From an uncultured Cohaesibacter sp. (GTDB lineage: Bacteria > Pseudomonadota > Alphaproteobacteria > Rhizobiales > Cohaesibacteraceae), in NCBI RefSeq assembly GCF_963676275.1, contig NZ_OY781091.1:908775-972774 (forward strand): 64,000 nucleotides of DNA, given 5' to 3'. How positions within the stretch are numbered: the first letter of the stretch is position 1; each line of letters opens with the position of its first letter. The notes beneath the pieces were generated by a model. It did no database searches and was not told the origin of the DNA. It saw only the letters and a program-made list of their open reading frames with translations. The translations under genes were made by a program, and so were the position numbers. Of the stretch, positions 9,332 through 18,243 are shown in pieces.

Positions 9332-9518
9332 TTTTCCTTCCAAACTTCCTTTCCAATCTGTTAACATTGGCCGCAAGGGTGGTTTGCGGCAAAAACTGGT
9401 CTCTCTGGGACCAGAGGGCAAATCTGTCTTCAAATGAAGGTCCTGCGGTCTGGTTGCCTCCAGATGGATAGTGCGGCCAAGCACACGCAGAGGACTTTAC
9501 CGGATACAGGAAACGCTC

Positions 9519-10163
9519 ATGAATGATATCCTATCCTCCTTGCCTTTTCTCAAGGCAGCCCATTTTCCGTGCATCTGCCAAGCCAGAAGGCTTTCTGCCA
9601 GTCTCCTGTTTGTCGGCCTGATCTCCTTTGCCGCCTCAGTCCATGCCCAGAACGGGGCGCCTGTTGACACCCCGCCAGAAGCCGAAGCAGGGCAGGAAAT
9701 GGGTGACAAGGCTCCTCTGGAGAGTGACTGGCGAACACCGCTGCTGTCCGAGATGGAAAAGCTCGCCAATGATCTTTATGCCCAGCGGCGGCTGAATATA
9801 CTGCTCGAAGACAAGGTCGACTATATGACAGGCCGACTGGACAAGCTCGAGCAACGCAGCCTTGAACAGGCCAAGCGGATCGAAGCGCTGCAAACGGCCT
9901 TGCAGAAAGCCGAGGCCAGATTGGCAGGCGATGAGGACAAGAGCGCTCAAGGAGGCATGAGCGATCCGGATCATCAGTCAGAAATGGCGCAGAAACCTGC
10001 CCCCGGAGCAAAGCCTGATGACAATGAGCAGGCCCGCCGCGACAAGGACGCCGAAGAGATGGATCGTTTCGATCAATTTCTCGACATGGGCGAAGCCATG
10101 ATGCGGCGCTTCTTTGGTGTCGTCAAAGAATTCCGCAGGGAGTTTGACGACAATCGCGTCTGA
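9519..10163 (+). CDS. Exported or membrane-anchored coiled-coil protein of unknown function
   Basis: I do not recognise a family. From ATG 9519 (AGGAAA just upstream) the product is 214 residues. A hydrophobic segment at about 26-44 (SASLLFVGLISFAASVHA) is a signal peptide or anchor. An acidic stretch follows, then a heptad coiled coil at about 85-135 (LNILLEDKVDYMTGRLDKLE). A charged linker leads to a short C-terminal amphipathic region (MMRRFFGVVKEFRREFDDN). An in-frame upstream start at 9471 is less likely because it lacks a ribosome binding site. It probably acts in the periplasm or at the membrane surface. Confidence 0.6.
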   Translation: MNDILSSLPFLKAAHFPCICQARRLSASLLFVGLISFAASVHAQNGAPVDTPPEAEAGQEMGDKAPLESDWRTPLLSEMEKLANDLYAQRRLNILLEDKVDYMTGRLDKLEQRSLEQAKRIEALQTALQKAEARLAGDEDKSAQGGMSDPDHQSEMAQKPAPGAKPDDNEQARRDKDAEEMDRFDQFLDMGEAMMRRFFGVVKEFRREFDDNRV

Positions 10164-10265
10164 AGTGGCGCAGCCTGAAGTAGGGGCTGGCAATCGGTTG
10201 AGCGCGCAGCTGCGGTTAGCGCGTGGCTGGCAAGGACAGGTGCATGCCGGTACAGGTGAAGGCCA

Positions 10266-11306
10266 TCAGCCTCGCAGGCGAAGAAATTGACCCTTGATGA
10301 TTTCGTGATCTGAAAGGACCTTGCCGCCCTCATCGACGGCGGGAAGGATATCCGCTCCCTTGGCTGCAAAGCCCCGTGCGCAGAACCAGTCGAGCTTCTT
10401 GGCAGGGCGTGGCTTGTGGGTCAGCAGGCTGGAGCGGGTTGTCGTACCTGCTGCATTATGCTCCCAGCTATAGCCGTGGCGCTCTGCTGCTGCAAATATC
10501 GGTTCCTGTCGCTCCCTGCCATCGAAAGGGCTGAAGGATGTATTCAGGTCGCCGCCGATGATGGTGGGGACATCAGGGGCAAAGGCATCAAGGGCTGCGA
10601 TCAGTCGTTCCATCTGAGATTGCCGGATCGCGGGATCATCCAGACTCTCCAGATGAACCGAAGCAACACATATGTCGCCATCTTCTCCGGGCAACAGCGC
10701 CGCGACGGCACAACGTCCGCCTATGCGCGGCTGCTTGAGCACGCTTGGACTGCTCAACTTGTCATCGGGGCAGAACCAGAGGCCGGAATCGTCCAGACGG
10801 ATCAGGGCGAAGGCGGTCGGTTCCACCCGGCAGAGCAGGGCATTGCCATGCCAGCCGCGCTCATTATGGTCGTCAGCGGCAAGGCGTCGCTCAAGATCAT
10901 TGCCCAGCCCCAACTCGAAAAATTCAACAGCGAAGGCATAGCGCATACCCAGACAGTCAGCCAGTGCCGCTGTCGTGTGGCGCTGATGGGTGCGGGCCAT
11001 GCCATTGTCCATTTCGGAAAGCAGGATGATGTCCGGATTATGTGGCCTGAGCAACTCGGCTCCCTGTTCGGGATAGAGACAGCGCTGCATGTTCCAGCCC
11101 ATCACGCACAGGGAGGAGGGCAGGGCGGCGGCTGTGCCTTGCGCCAGTTCTCCCCCGGTTTCCAGCAGGTGCATGCCATCAATCTCTTGCAGAAAGCCCC
11201 TGTGGGTTTGAGCATCCTTTTCAGCTTGCAGGATGGCGCTCTTTTGCGCTTCATCGACCAGAGGCAATTGGGAACATGTTGCTGTCTCGAACAATTTCAT
11301 GGCCAT
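10266..11306 (-). CDS. Endonuclease/exonuclease/phosphatase-fold protein
   Basis: A 346-residue protein of the EEP superfamily (Mg-dependent phosphodiesterases such as DNase I, exonuclease III and inositol phosphatases). Signatures in order are GWNMQRCLYPEQG (first strand), DIILLSEMDNGMARTH (catalytic Glu), VASVHLES, IIGGDLNTSFSPF (Asp/Asn pair) and VLSDHEIIKGQF (terminal Asp-His). All catalytic residues are present, so it is probably active. Substrate is not deducible. There is no signal peptide, and about 70 N-terminal residues precede the domain, unusual for small EEP proteins. It is isolated, facing the coiled-coil gene. Confidence 0.83.
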   Translation of the reverse strand: MAMKLFETATCSQLPLVDEAQKSAILQAEKDAQTHRGFLQEIDGMHLLETGGELAQGTAAALPSSLCVMGWNMQRCLYPEQGAELLRPHNPDIILLSEMDNGMARTHQRHTTAALADCLGMRYAFAVEFFELGLGNDLERRLAADDHNERGWHGNALLCRVEPTAFALIRLDDSGLWFCPDDKLSSPSVLKQPRIGGRCAVAALLPGEDGDICVASVHLESLDDPAIRQSQMERLIAALDAFAPDVPTIIGGDLNTSFSPFDGRERQEPIFAAAERHGYSWEHNAAGTTTRSSLLTHKPRPAKKLDWFCARGFAAKGADILPAVDEGGKVLSDHEIIKGQFLRLRG

Positions 11307-12057
11307 TGTCTCACCCGATCTCCATTCTTTCTGGCAAAAGACCCAATAGGCGCAGTGGGCAAAGATAACCGATGCGTGACATGGGTATCACTCAGCGCCG
11401 ACATGCGCGGGCAATGTAGGTGGGAAATGTAACGAACAGATGTCTCGCCCTGTTCCGGCACAAAGACATGGCCCCTGTGCTACAGCCATGGATTGCTTGA
11501 CGATTACCAAACCGCCTTCGCTGGAGCGAATAGGTGATTCCTCTCTCGTAAAACAGCATGACCATGATGCAATACGACGAAGCCCTGCGGGCAGGAACAA
11601 TTTCCCCAAACTACCAACCGAATATGGAGTTTCCGGTAGAAATGTCTGATTAATTAGATGAAATTGACAATATATCGAAGCAATCACTTGCCAACGGCAA
11701 TGCAACCGCTCATAGTTTGTACTAAAGTAGCCAAACATTATGTTAGCAACTTATTCGAGTGTCTGGTTTTGTGGCACGCTGACATAACTTGGCCAGGGGG
11801 CTGCAGGGATGCCTTTACCGGCATCATCAACAGAAAACAGGGTGTTGGGCCTTGACTTGTTCTGTTGACTGTCTTCAAACCCTCAGTTGAGGGGCTGCTT
11901 CATCTGCTGTGGGATGGAGCGGAAATATTGGTTGCGCGTATTCGCTCAGGGCTTGGGCCTTACGGCTCACAAGCTTTCAGAATACGCAGTCGGGAATGAC
12001 GAATTGTGCCCTTTGTCTTGGGTCGTTATTCCGTTCAGTCGCTGGGGAGGACCGAAA
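11307..12057. other. Long intergenic region before the LuxR-type regulator
   Basis: About 750 bases without a supportable gene; the open frame extending the regulator upstream from 11887 does not look like protein and lacks a ribosome binding site. It contains a TTGA-N6-TCAA box (11865-11878) immediately followed by a perfect hairpin, CCCTCA-GT-TGAGGG (11880-11893). An AT-rich stretch at about 11640-11760 could hold promoters. Confidence 0.5.
11865..11893 (+). promoter_or_regulatory. FNR/FixK-like box plus adjacent inverted repeat
   Basis: TTGACTGTCTTCAA matches TTGA-N6-TCAA and is followed at once by CCCTCAGTTGAGGG. It lies about 180 bases upstream of the LuxR-type response regulator start. 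One such match is expected by chance in 64 kb, and no good -10 hexamer lies at the class II distance, so this is only a candidate. Confidence 0.3.
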
Positions 12058-12729
12058 GTGCAACAGGCGTCGCTTAATATCATTATCGCGGACGACCATC
12101 CATTGTTCCGTGGGGCGTTACGGCAGACACTGGAAACGATCTTCGATCAGATAGCTATCCATGAAGCCGGAACTCTGGAAGAAGTTGGCGAGAAGCTGGA
12201 GCAATCTGAAGATATGGATCTGGTTCTGCTGGATCTGTCCATGCCGGGCGTGCGTGGATTCTCCGGGCTCCTATATCTGCGGGCCCAATATCCATCCATT
12301 CCGGTTGTCATCGTTTCCGCAAGCGAGGATGTGCCGACCATCCGTCGCTGCATGGAATTTGGCGCGTCAGGCTTCATTCCCAAATCCTTGCCGATCGATG
12401 ACATCGCACAAGGCATTCGCGCCGTTCTGAATGGCGAGACATGGGTGCCCGACAGCATCGATCTCAGCGCTCCTTACAGTGATGAAATCACGGACCTTGT
12501 GGAGCGCCTCAACACGCTGACACCGCAGCAGGTGCGCGTTCTGATGATGCTGTCCGAAGGCTTGCTCAACAAGCAGATCGCCTATGAACTCAGCGTTTCC
12601 GAAGCCACGGTCAAGGCCCATGTATCGGCTATCCTGCAAAAGCTGAATGTGGACAGCCGCACACAGGCCGTGATCGCCGCCGCCAAGATCGAAGCCGGTC
12701 AATGGCAGGCAATCGGCGCCAAGAACTGA
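12058..12729 (+). CDS. NarL/LuxR-type response regulator
   Basis: A 223-residue two-component regulator. The receiver comes first: DDHP acid pair near residue 13, phospho-acceptor Asp in LVLLDLSMPG near residue 60, Lys in IPKSLP near 110. A LuxR helix-turn-helix follows (LTPQQVRVLMMLSEGLLNKQ ... SEATVKAHVSAIL, about 155-205). I take GTG 12058 because GGGGAGG lies nine bases upstream; upstream in-frame codons give an implausible N-terminus. The gene faces the SSS-type hybrid kinase, separated by a terminator. In many proteobacteria this regulator type partners that kinase type, so it is the best cognate candidate. Confidence 0.88.
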   Translation: MQQASLNIIIADDHPLFRGALRQTLETIFDQIAIHEAGTLEEVGEKLEQSEDMDLVLLDLSMPGVRGFSGLLYLRAQYPSIPVVIVSASEDVPTIRRCMEFGASGFIPKSLPIDDIAQGIRAVLNGETWVPDSIDLSAPYSDEITDLVERLNTLTPQQVRVLMMLSEGLLNKQIAYELSVSEATVKAHVSAILQKLNVDSRTQAVIAAAKIEAGQWQAIGAKN

Positions 12730-12740
12730 TTGGTCCGGCC

Positions 12741-12770
12741 TGAGCAAACTGTTTGAGCAAACTGTTTGAG
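12741..12770. repeat. 13-bp tandem duplication after the regulator gene
   Basis: TGAGCAAACTGTT is repeated twice head to tail (12741-12766), followed by a partial third copy, in the 3' untranslated region. Likely a replication-slippage product. Confidence 0.7.
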
Positions 12771-12832
12771 CCAATGGCCTGAGAAAATGATCTGAAAATA
12801 TGATCAGAACTGATCGGATCGAATATGAAGAG

Positions 12833-12861
12833 CCCGCATCCTTTATCGATGCGGGTTTTTG
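12833..12861 (+). terminator. Intrinsic terminator
   Basis: CCCGCATC (12833-12840) and GATGCGGG (12848-12855) form a perfect 8-bp stem with a 7-base loop followed by TTTTTG. This is a clear rho-independent terminator for the LuxR-type regulator. Confidence 0.9.
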
Positions 12862-13003
12862 TTTGGTCTGTCTAGAGTATGCGATATGTCTGCGGAAACA
12901 TGCTTCGTAGCGATGAGCCGACCGGGCCTTCTTGACGGCCTGTGTAAGCGTTCAAAAGACTTCAACCATCTTATCTGCGTCGGCTTACTGAATGCAACGG
13001 GCA

Positions 13004-16000
13004 CTAATGCCCCCGCTTGCGGATGGCCGTCATGTTCCAGGTATTGAGCAGGGCGCGCAACTGGGCCGGTTTGACCGGCTTGTTGAGAATGGCCATATCC
13101 TTCGATTTGGCTTCCTCGCGCACTTCCGTCGTCCGGTCGGCGGTAATCAGACTGGCGGCAATATCCAGCCCGAATTTCTCGCGCAGCTTCTCGCAGGCCT
13201 CGGTGCCGAGCATGTCATCGAGATGATAGTCGATGAGGATACCGTCCGGCGTCTTCTTGGCATCTTCAATGACCTTCTCGGCCTCTTCCAGCGAAGCGGC
13301 GATCATGACGCAGCAGCCCCATCCTTCCAGCATCACCTTCATGCCATCCTGAATGACCGGTTCATTATCCACGCAGAGCACGCACAGATCACTGAGCGGC
13401 TGGTTGGCCATGGAGCGGGGAGCCTCGGCGCGGCTGGCGCTGTGCAGCAGGCGGAAAGCTGGCAGCTTGATGGCGAAGGCCGAGCCTTCTCCCGGCGTCG
13501 ACATCAACCGGATCGGATGATCCAGAACCTTTGAAATGCGATCCACGATCGAAAGGCCCAGCCCCAATCCGCTGGCGATCCGCGCTCCTTCATCCAGCCG
13601 CTGGAATTCAAGGAAAATCTCCTCGCGCTGTTCCTCCGGAATGCCCACGCCGGTGTCATGCACCTGCACCTCGATGGCACCTTCCGAGCGGCGGCAGCCC
13701 ACCAGCACAGTGCCCTCGGGGGTATATTTGATCGCGTTGGAAATCAGATTCTGCAGCAGGCGTCTGAGCAGGCGTTTGTCCGAGCGGACATGCAGGGTGC
13801 AGGGCACAATCCTGAGCTTCAGCCCCTTCTCCTTGGCCATCGGCTCGAAATCGATCCGCATGCGCTCAAGCATCTCGTCAATCGGGAAGGCCGACAGCTG
13901 CGGTTTCATGGCGCCGGAATCCAGCCGGGCGATATCCAGCAATGCCGCCAGAATATCCTCCACCGCCTCCAGCGAGCTGTCGATATTGGTTGCCATAACA
14001 GCGCTTTCTGCAAGGCCGGAATTATTCTCATCGGCTTTCGTCAGGGCTTCAAGACGGTTGACCAGCGCGGTGGTGTAAAGGCGAGCCGCATTCATCGGCT
14101 GCATGATGTCATGACCCGCCGCGGCAAGAAAGCGCGTCTTGGAAACGCTGGCCTCTTCTGCGGCCTGCTTGGCGCTGCGCAAGGCGTCGTTGAGATGCAT
14201 CAGCTCGCGGGTGCGGTCCTTCACCCGCCGCTCCAGCGATTCATTGGCCGCTTCCAGCGCCCGTTCGGCTCTCACCCGCTCGGACACATCGGTAAAGGTG
14301 ATGACGATGCCGCCATCGGGCATGGAATTGGCGCGAATATCAAGCGTGAGGCCCGAGCTGGCAAGACTTTCCTGATAGGGCGCCTGTTGCACGACAATCA
14401 GATCCAGCCGGTGGCTGACAAGATCTTCCACCGAGCCTTCACCCAGATCTCCTCGCGCTGCAATGTGACGCAAAACGGCCGAAAGGGGCGTGCCAACCTG
14501 TCCAAATTCTGTCGGGATATGCAACAAGTCGCGGAAAGGGCGGTTCCAAAGAGTGAGGCGCAGGTCGGCACCGAATACTGCAATGCCCTGCCGCACATGA
14601 TTGAGCGCGGTTTGCAGCAGATCACGGTTGTAATGCAGCGCCTCGGACGCATCATCCAGCAGCTTCATCGTGCCCTTGGGCGCACTTTCCCGCCGCTTGA
14701 GCAACAGGCTCATCAGCAGACGAGAGGAGGCCGCCCCGATGGCGCTGGCGAGCAGTTGCTCGGCAAAGCGCATGAATTGGGGATCAACCTCCATGTTGCG
14801 GTCATAGACGATGTCTCTTTGCTGGGCATGGGAGCGGAAGCTGCGCTGGGTGCGTTCAACCCCGAGATAGCGGGCCACCATATCTTCCAGATCACCCACC
14901 GACAGCATCGAGCGCCAAAGGCGCAGGCTGGGGGAGGGGCGCAATTCATCCGGCACGAACAGATTGGCTTGCAGCCGCTCGATCAGTTCCGGATGCCGTG
15001 AAGCAGAGCCGGCGATATAGGCAACGATATTGAACAGGATGCTCCAGAAAACACCATGCAGTAGCGGCGGCAGATCGGTTCCCAACAAAGCCTGTGGCTT
15101 GAGAAATTCGATGCCGAGTGGACCATGGGTCATGAAGTCCGTCGGAAACAGGCCCGACTGGGCAAACATCGGCAGCAGCAATGTGTAGCCCCAGATGATG
15201 AAGCCTGTTACCAGACCGGCAATCGCGCCGCGTGCGTTGGCCCGCTTCCAGATGAGGCCGCCAACCAGCGCCGGAAGAAACTGCGCCATGGCCGCAAAGG
15301 CAATCAGGCCGATCTGTGCCAGAGAGCTGTTATTGACCGCCAGTCGGTAGAAGGCATAGGCCAGTGTGAACAGGACCAGAATGGCAATCCGGCGCACATT
15401 GAGCAGAAACCGCCCCATATCCGGCGCGTCGATCGCATCATCGGCATGGCGACGCAGGATCAGCGGAATGACCAGATCGTTCGAAATCATGATGGCCAGC
15501 GCAACCGAGGAGACGATAACCATCGCGGTAGCCGCTGATAGCCCCCCCAGAAAGGCGATCACGGTGATGATATCGGCATTCATAGCCATCGGCAGGGAGA
15601 GCACATAGCTGTCTGCATCCACCCCCGCAGGCAAGATAAGTTGCCCGGCCAGCGTGATCGGGATGACGAACAGATTGATACCGATCAGATAGAGCGGAAA
15701 TAGCCAGGTGGCACGAATGAGGGATTTCTTGGAAGTATTTTCCACCACCGCGACATGAAACTGGCGCGGCAGCAGCAAGGCGGCGCTGGCCGAAAGCATC
15801 GACAGGACAATCCAGTGGATCGCGTCGGGGCCTTTCTCAAGGCCATGGATCGAAATATTGGCCGCTGCCGCCTTGGCAAACAGGTCAAACGGGCCATCGA
15901 AAATGGAAAAGGTGACGAACAGGCCGACCGTCAGGAAGGCCACCAGCTTGACGACGCTTTCCGCCGCAACTGCCAGAATGAGCCCGCCCTGATGTTCGGT

Positions 16001-16561
16001 GGCATCCGCATGGCGCGTGCCGAACAGAATGGCAAACACCGCCATGGCCAGCGCGACGAAGAAGGCAATGTCGGCCAGCACCGGAACCGAACCGGTGGGG
16101 AAGGCAATATTCATATGCTGGATCAGGATCGCAACCGAGGTGGCAACGGCTTTGAGCTGCAGGGCGATATAGGGCATAGTGCCGACCACGGCGATGATGG
16201 TGGCAACCGCGGCTACCTGCTGGTTTTTGCCATAGCGCGCGCCCAGAAAGTCGGCGATAGAGGTGATGCGTTCCGTTTTGGAAAGCCGGATGATGCGCCA
16301 GACCAGCGGATAGCCCAGCGTGAACACGATCACCGGCCCGATATAGATGGTCAGAAAATCGAGACCGCTGGCCTTGGCCATGCCGACAGAGCCGAAAAAG
16401 GTCCAACTGGTGCAATAGACCGCAAGTGACAGCGCATAAAGGCTCGGATGGCGCTGCGCCGCTGACTTGTTTCGTGCCCGATGGTCTCCGTATGACGCAA
16501 TCGCAAACAGAAGCCCGATATAGAGAAGGGTTGTCAGAACAACCATCCAGCCCTGAAGCAT
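13004..16561 (-). CDS. Hybrid sensor kinase with sodium:solute symporter-like sensor (NahK/ErcS/CbrA-like)
   Basis: An 1185-residue inner-membrane sensor. Residues 1 to about 510 form a 12-13 helix SSS-type symporter module (YALSLAVYCTSWTFFGSVGM, ISIADFLGARYGKNQ-like region). A cytoplasmic linker leads to a PAS domain at about 640-770 (LNHVRQGIAVFGADLRLTLW). A dimerisation region holds phospho-acceptor His near 817 (AAGHDIMQPMNAARL). The ATPase follows with N and G boxes (NLISNAIKYTPEG, SGLGLGLSIVDRI). A receiver at the C-terminus has Asp near 1110 (LIDYHLDDM). The family couples a transporter-like sensor to phosphorelay, usually for carbon or nitrogen sources. The ligand here is unknown. The stop codon lies within a small GGGCA/TGCCC hairpin (12999-13012). 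Confidence 0.9.
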   Translation of the reverse strand: MLQGWMVVLTTLLYIGLLFAIASYGDHRARNKSAAQRHPSLYALSLAVYCTSWTFFGSVGMAKASGLDFLTIYIGPVIVFTLGYPLVWRIIRLSKTERITSIADFLGARYGKNQQVAAVATIIAVVGTMPYIALQLKAVATSVAILIQHMNIAFPTGSVPVLADIAFFVALAMAVFAILFGTRHADATEHQGGLILAVAAESVVKLVAFLTVGLFVTFSIFDGPFDLFAKAAAANISIHGLEKGPDAIHWIVLSMLSASAALLLPRQFHVAVVENTSKKSLIRATWLFPLYLIGINLFVIPITLAGQLILPAGVDADSYVLSLPMAMNADIITVIAFLGGLSAATAMVIVSSVALAIMISNDLVIPLILRRHADDAIDAPDMGRFLLNVRRIAILVLFTLAYAFYRLAVNNSSLAQIGLIAFAAMAQFLPALVGGLIWKRANARGAIAGLVTGFIIWGYTLLLPMFAQSGLFPTDFMTHGPLGIEFLKPQALLGTDLPPLLHGVFWSILFNIVAYIAGSASRHPELIERLQANLFVPDELRPSPSLRLWRSMLSVGDLEDMVARYLGVERTQRSFRSHAQQRDIVYDRNMEVDPQFMRFAEQLLASAIGAASSRLLMSLLLKRRESAPKGTMKLLDDASEALHYNRDLLQTALNHVRQGIAVFGADLRLTLWNRPFRDLLHIPTEFGQVGTPLSAVLRHIAARGDLGEGSVEDLVSHRLDLIVVQQAPYQESLASSGLTLDIRANSMPDGGIVITFTDVSERVRAERALEAANESLERRVKDRTRELMHLNDALRSAKQAAEEASVSKTRFLAAAGHDIMQPMNAARLYTTALVNRLEALTKADENNSGLAESAVMATNIDSSLEAVEDILAALLDIARLDSGAMKPQLSAFPIDEMLERMRIDFEPMAKEKGLKLRIVPCTLHVRSDKRLLRRLLQNLISNAIKYTPEGTVLVGCRRSEGAIEVQVHDTGVGIPEEQREEIFLEFQRLDEGARIASGLGLGLSIVDRISKVLDHPIRLMSTPGEGSAFAIKLPAFRLLHSASRAEAPRSMANQPLSDLCVLCVDNEPVIQDGMKVMLEGWGCCVMIAASLEEAEKVIEDAKKTPDGILIDYHLDDMLGTEACEKLREKFGLDIAASLITADRTTEVREEAKSKDMAILNKPVKPAQLRALLNTWNMTAIRKRGH

Positions 16562-16949
16562 GAAGTCAGCTCCCCGTTAGAGTCTTCAAAGATATAGCAT
16601 AAGAAAATTCAAAGGCACCACAAAGAGCAGCTTTGCGCGGCATTTTAGACCTTTTTTTAAAGGACAGGCATGAACAATTGGGGGTAACGGCAAAATGGGT
16701 GCTGAAAAAGGGCGTTTCACCTTCGCAAAGCCGATCAGGCAATTTACTGAGATACAATTCCTGTCATTTTGGTGGAAAACCCTGTGGCAGCTTTGCCTTG
16801 CGGGACACAAAGTGCCTGTCGCAATGTTGCGCAATGCATGCAAAAGCCGCAAATATATATATCCTTTCTATCTAGATCAAAAGAAGCCCTGCCATTTTGA
16901 ACAAAGCCAGACCAGACCAGAGCGGGGTCGTTCCTTTCCAGAGCCAAAC
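16562..16949. other. AT-rich divergent promoter region
   Basis: Between the hybrid kinase and the aminotransferase. There is no gene I can support. It includes CCTTTTTTTAAAGG (about 16649-16662), TTGCGCAATGCATGCAA (16825-16841) with internal palindrome TGCATGCA, and ATATATATAT near 16853. Promoters for both flanking genes are presumably here. Confidence 0.4.
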
Positions 16950-18161
16950 ATGAGCCAGCAAAAAACAGTTTCCTGTTGTTCCGATAGTGGGTCCGATCTG
17001 TTGGGACATCTCAGCCCGGAGGCATATAACGCCCCATCCAGCGCCATTGTGGGCATCAAGACCTATGCGCAGGGTAAGGGCGACGTCATTCCTCTTTGGA
17101 TCGGGGAAGGGGCGATGCCGACGCCAGATTTCATCTGCAAGGCTGCCAAGGACGCGCTGGATGCTGGCGAGACCTTCTATACCTATCAGAATGGTGTGCC
17201 GGAATTGCGCACGGCCATCGCTGCCTATCATCAGCGCCTCTATGGCCGCCCCTTTGATCCGAACCGCTTTTCGATCACCGGTTCGGGAATGCAGGCGATC
17301 CAGATGGCGGTGCGCATGGTGATCAGCGCAGGCGAAGAGGTGATCATTCCCTCGCCGGCCTGGACGAATATCCGCTCCGCTGTTGTCGTCGCTGGCGGGA
17401 CGCCGGTGGATCTTGACCTGCATTTCCGCCCCGAAGGCTGGAAACTGGATATCGACGAGCTGTTCGATGCCTGTTCCGACAAGACCCGCGCCCTGTTCAT
17501 CAACAGCCCAAACAATCCCACCGGCTGGGTTGCGACCCTTGATGAGCTGAAGGCCATTCTCGATTTTGCCCGCAAACGCGATATCTGGATCATCGCCGAT
17601 GAAATCTATACCCGTTTCTATTTCGGTGGAGACCGGGAAAATGCGCCTTCCTTTTATGAAATTGCCGAAGACGACGACAAGATCCTGTATGTCAACAGCA
17701 TGTCGAAAAACTGGGCCATGACCGGCTGGCGCGTTGGCTGGATCGGGGCTCCTCTTGCCCTTGAGCCGACGATCGGCAATCTCATTCAATGCTCCACATC
17801 CGGGGTTGCCCCCTTCATGCAAAGGGCGGCGACGGTTGCTCTGGATCATGGTGAATTGTTTATTGCAGATCAAATTGAGCGCGCCCGTTCGGGCCGCAAC
17901 AAGCTCTTGAGCGCTTTCGAAGGGCAGAATGCTGTGCGCTTTGCGCCGCCAATGGGAAGTTTTTACTTCTTTTTTGGCCTTGAAGGCGAAGGTGATGCAT
18001 CGATAATAGCAAAGCGCCTTGTCGATGAAGCAAATGTTGGTTTGGCACCCGGGTTTGCGTTTGGTCAAAGCGGGTCCGCATTTATGCGACTATGTTTTGC
18101 GACAAATCAGGACAGATTGGATCAGGCAATTTACCGATTGAACCGATGGCTTGCCCAATAG
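16950..18161 (+). CDS. Pyridoxal-phosphate-dependent class I/II aminotransferase
   Basis: A 403-residue fold-type I aminotransferase (AspC family). Visible signatures are the substrate-loop glycine region (VIPLWIGEGAMPTPDF), INSPNNPTGWVATLDEL (Asn contacting PLP), IIADEIYTRFYFGG (Asp and Tyr), VNSMSKNWAMTGWRVGWIG (Schiff-base Lys) and FMRLCFATNQDRLDQ (substrate-binding Arg). It transfers an amino group between an amino acid and a 2-oxoacid; the exact substrate is open. I start at ATG 16950 because this gives the normal family length; the 85-residue extension from 16695 is not conserved-looking and lies in AT-rich promoter DNA. No strong ribosome binding site precedes it. Confidence 0.85.
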   Translation: MSQQKTVSCCSDSGSDLLGHLSPEAYNAPSSAIVGIKTYAQGKGDVIPLWIGEGAMPTPDFICKAAKDALDAGETFYTYQNGVPELRTAIAAYHQRLYGRPFDPNRFSITGSGMQAIQMAVRMVISAGEEVIIPSPAWTNIRSAVVVAGGTPVDLDLHFRPEGWKLDIDELFDACSDKTRALFINSPNNPTGWVATLDELKAILDFARKRDIWIIADEIYTRFYFGGDRENAPSFYEIAEDDDKILYVNSMSKNWAMTGWRVGWIGAPLALEPTIGNLIQCSTSGVAPFMQRAATVALDHGELFIADQIERARSGRNKLLSAFEGQNAVRFAPPMGSFYFFFGLEGEGDASIIAKRLVDEANVGLAPGFAFGQSGSAFMRLCFATNQDRLDQAIYRLNRWLAQ

Positions 18162-18243
18162 ACTGCCTTGTAAATAGTATGAATACGTAGAATCAGCAGG
18201 GCGTCCTTCCCGGGTCTGACGCCTGACAAAAGAAGAAGAAGAA

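Noticed and set aside
11887..12057. N-terminal extension of the LuxR-type regulator from 11887
   Set aside because: The translated segment lacks family similarity, and a strong ribosome binding site precedes the GTG at 12058.
12999..13012. GGGCA/TGCCC hairpin at the end of the hybrid kinase as a terminator
   Set aside because: Only 5 bp, overlaps the stop codon, and no T-run follows.
16733..18134. 15-bp direct repeat GATCAGGCAATTTAC flanking the aminotransferase (16733-16747 and 18120-18134)
   Set aside because: About two coincidental 15-mers are expected in 64 kb, and the second copy is inside the coding end of the gene. No transposase or inverted ends were found, so I do not call it a mobile-element trace.
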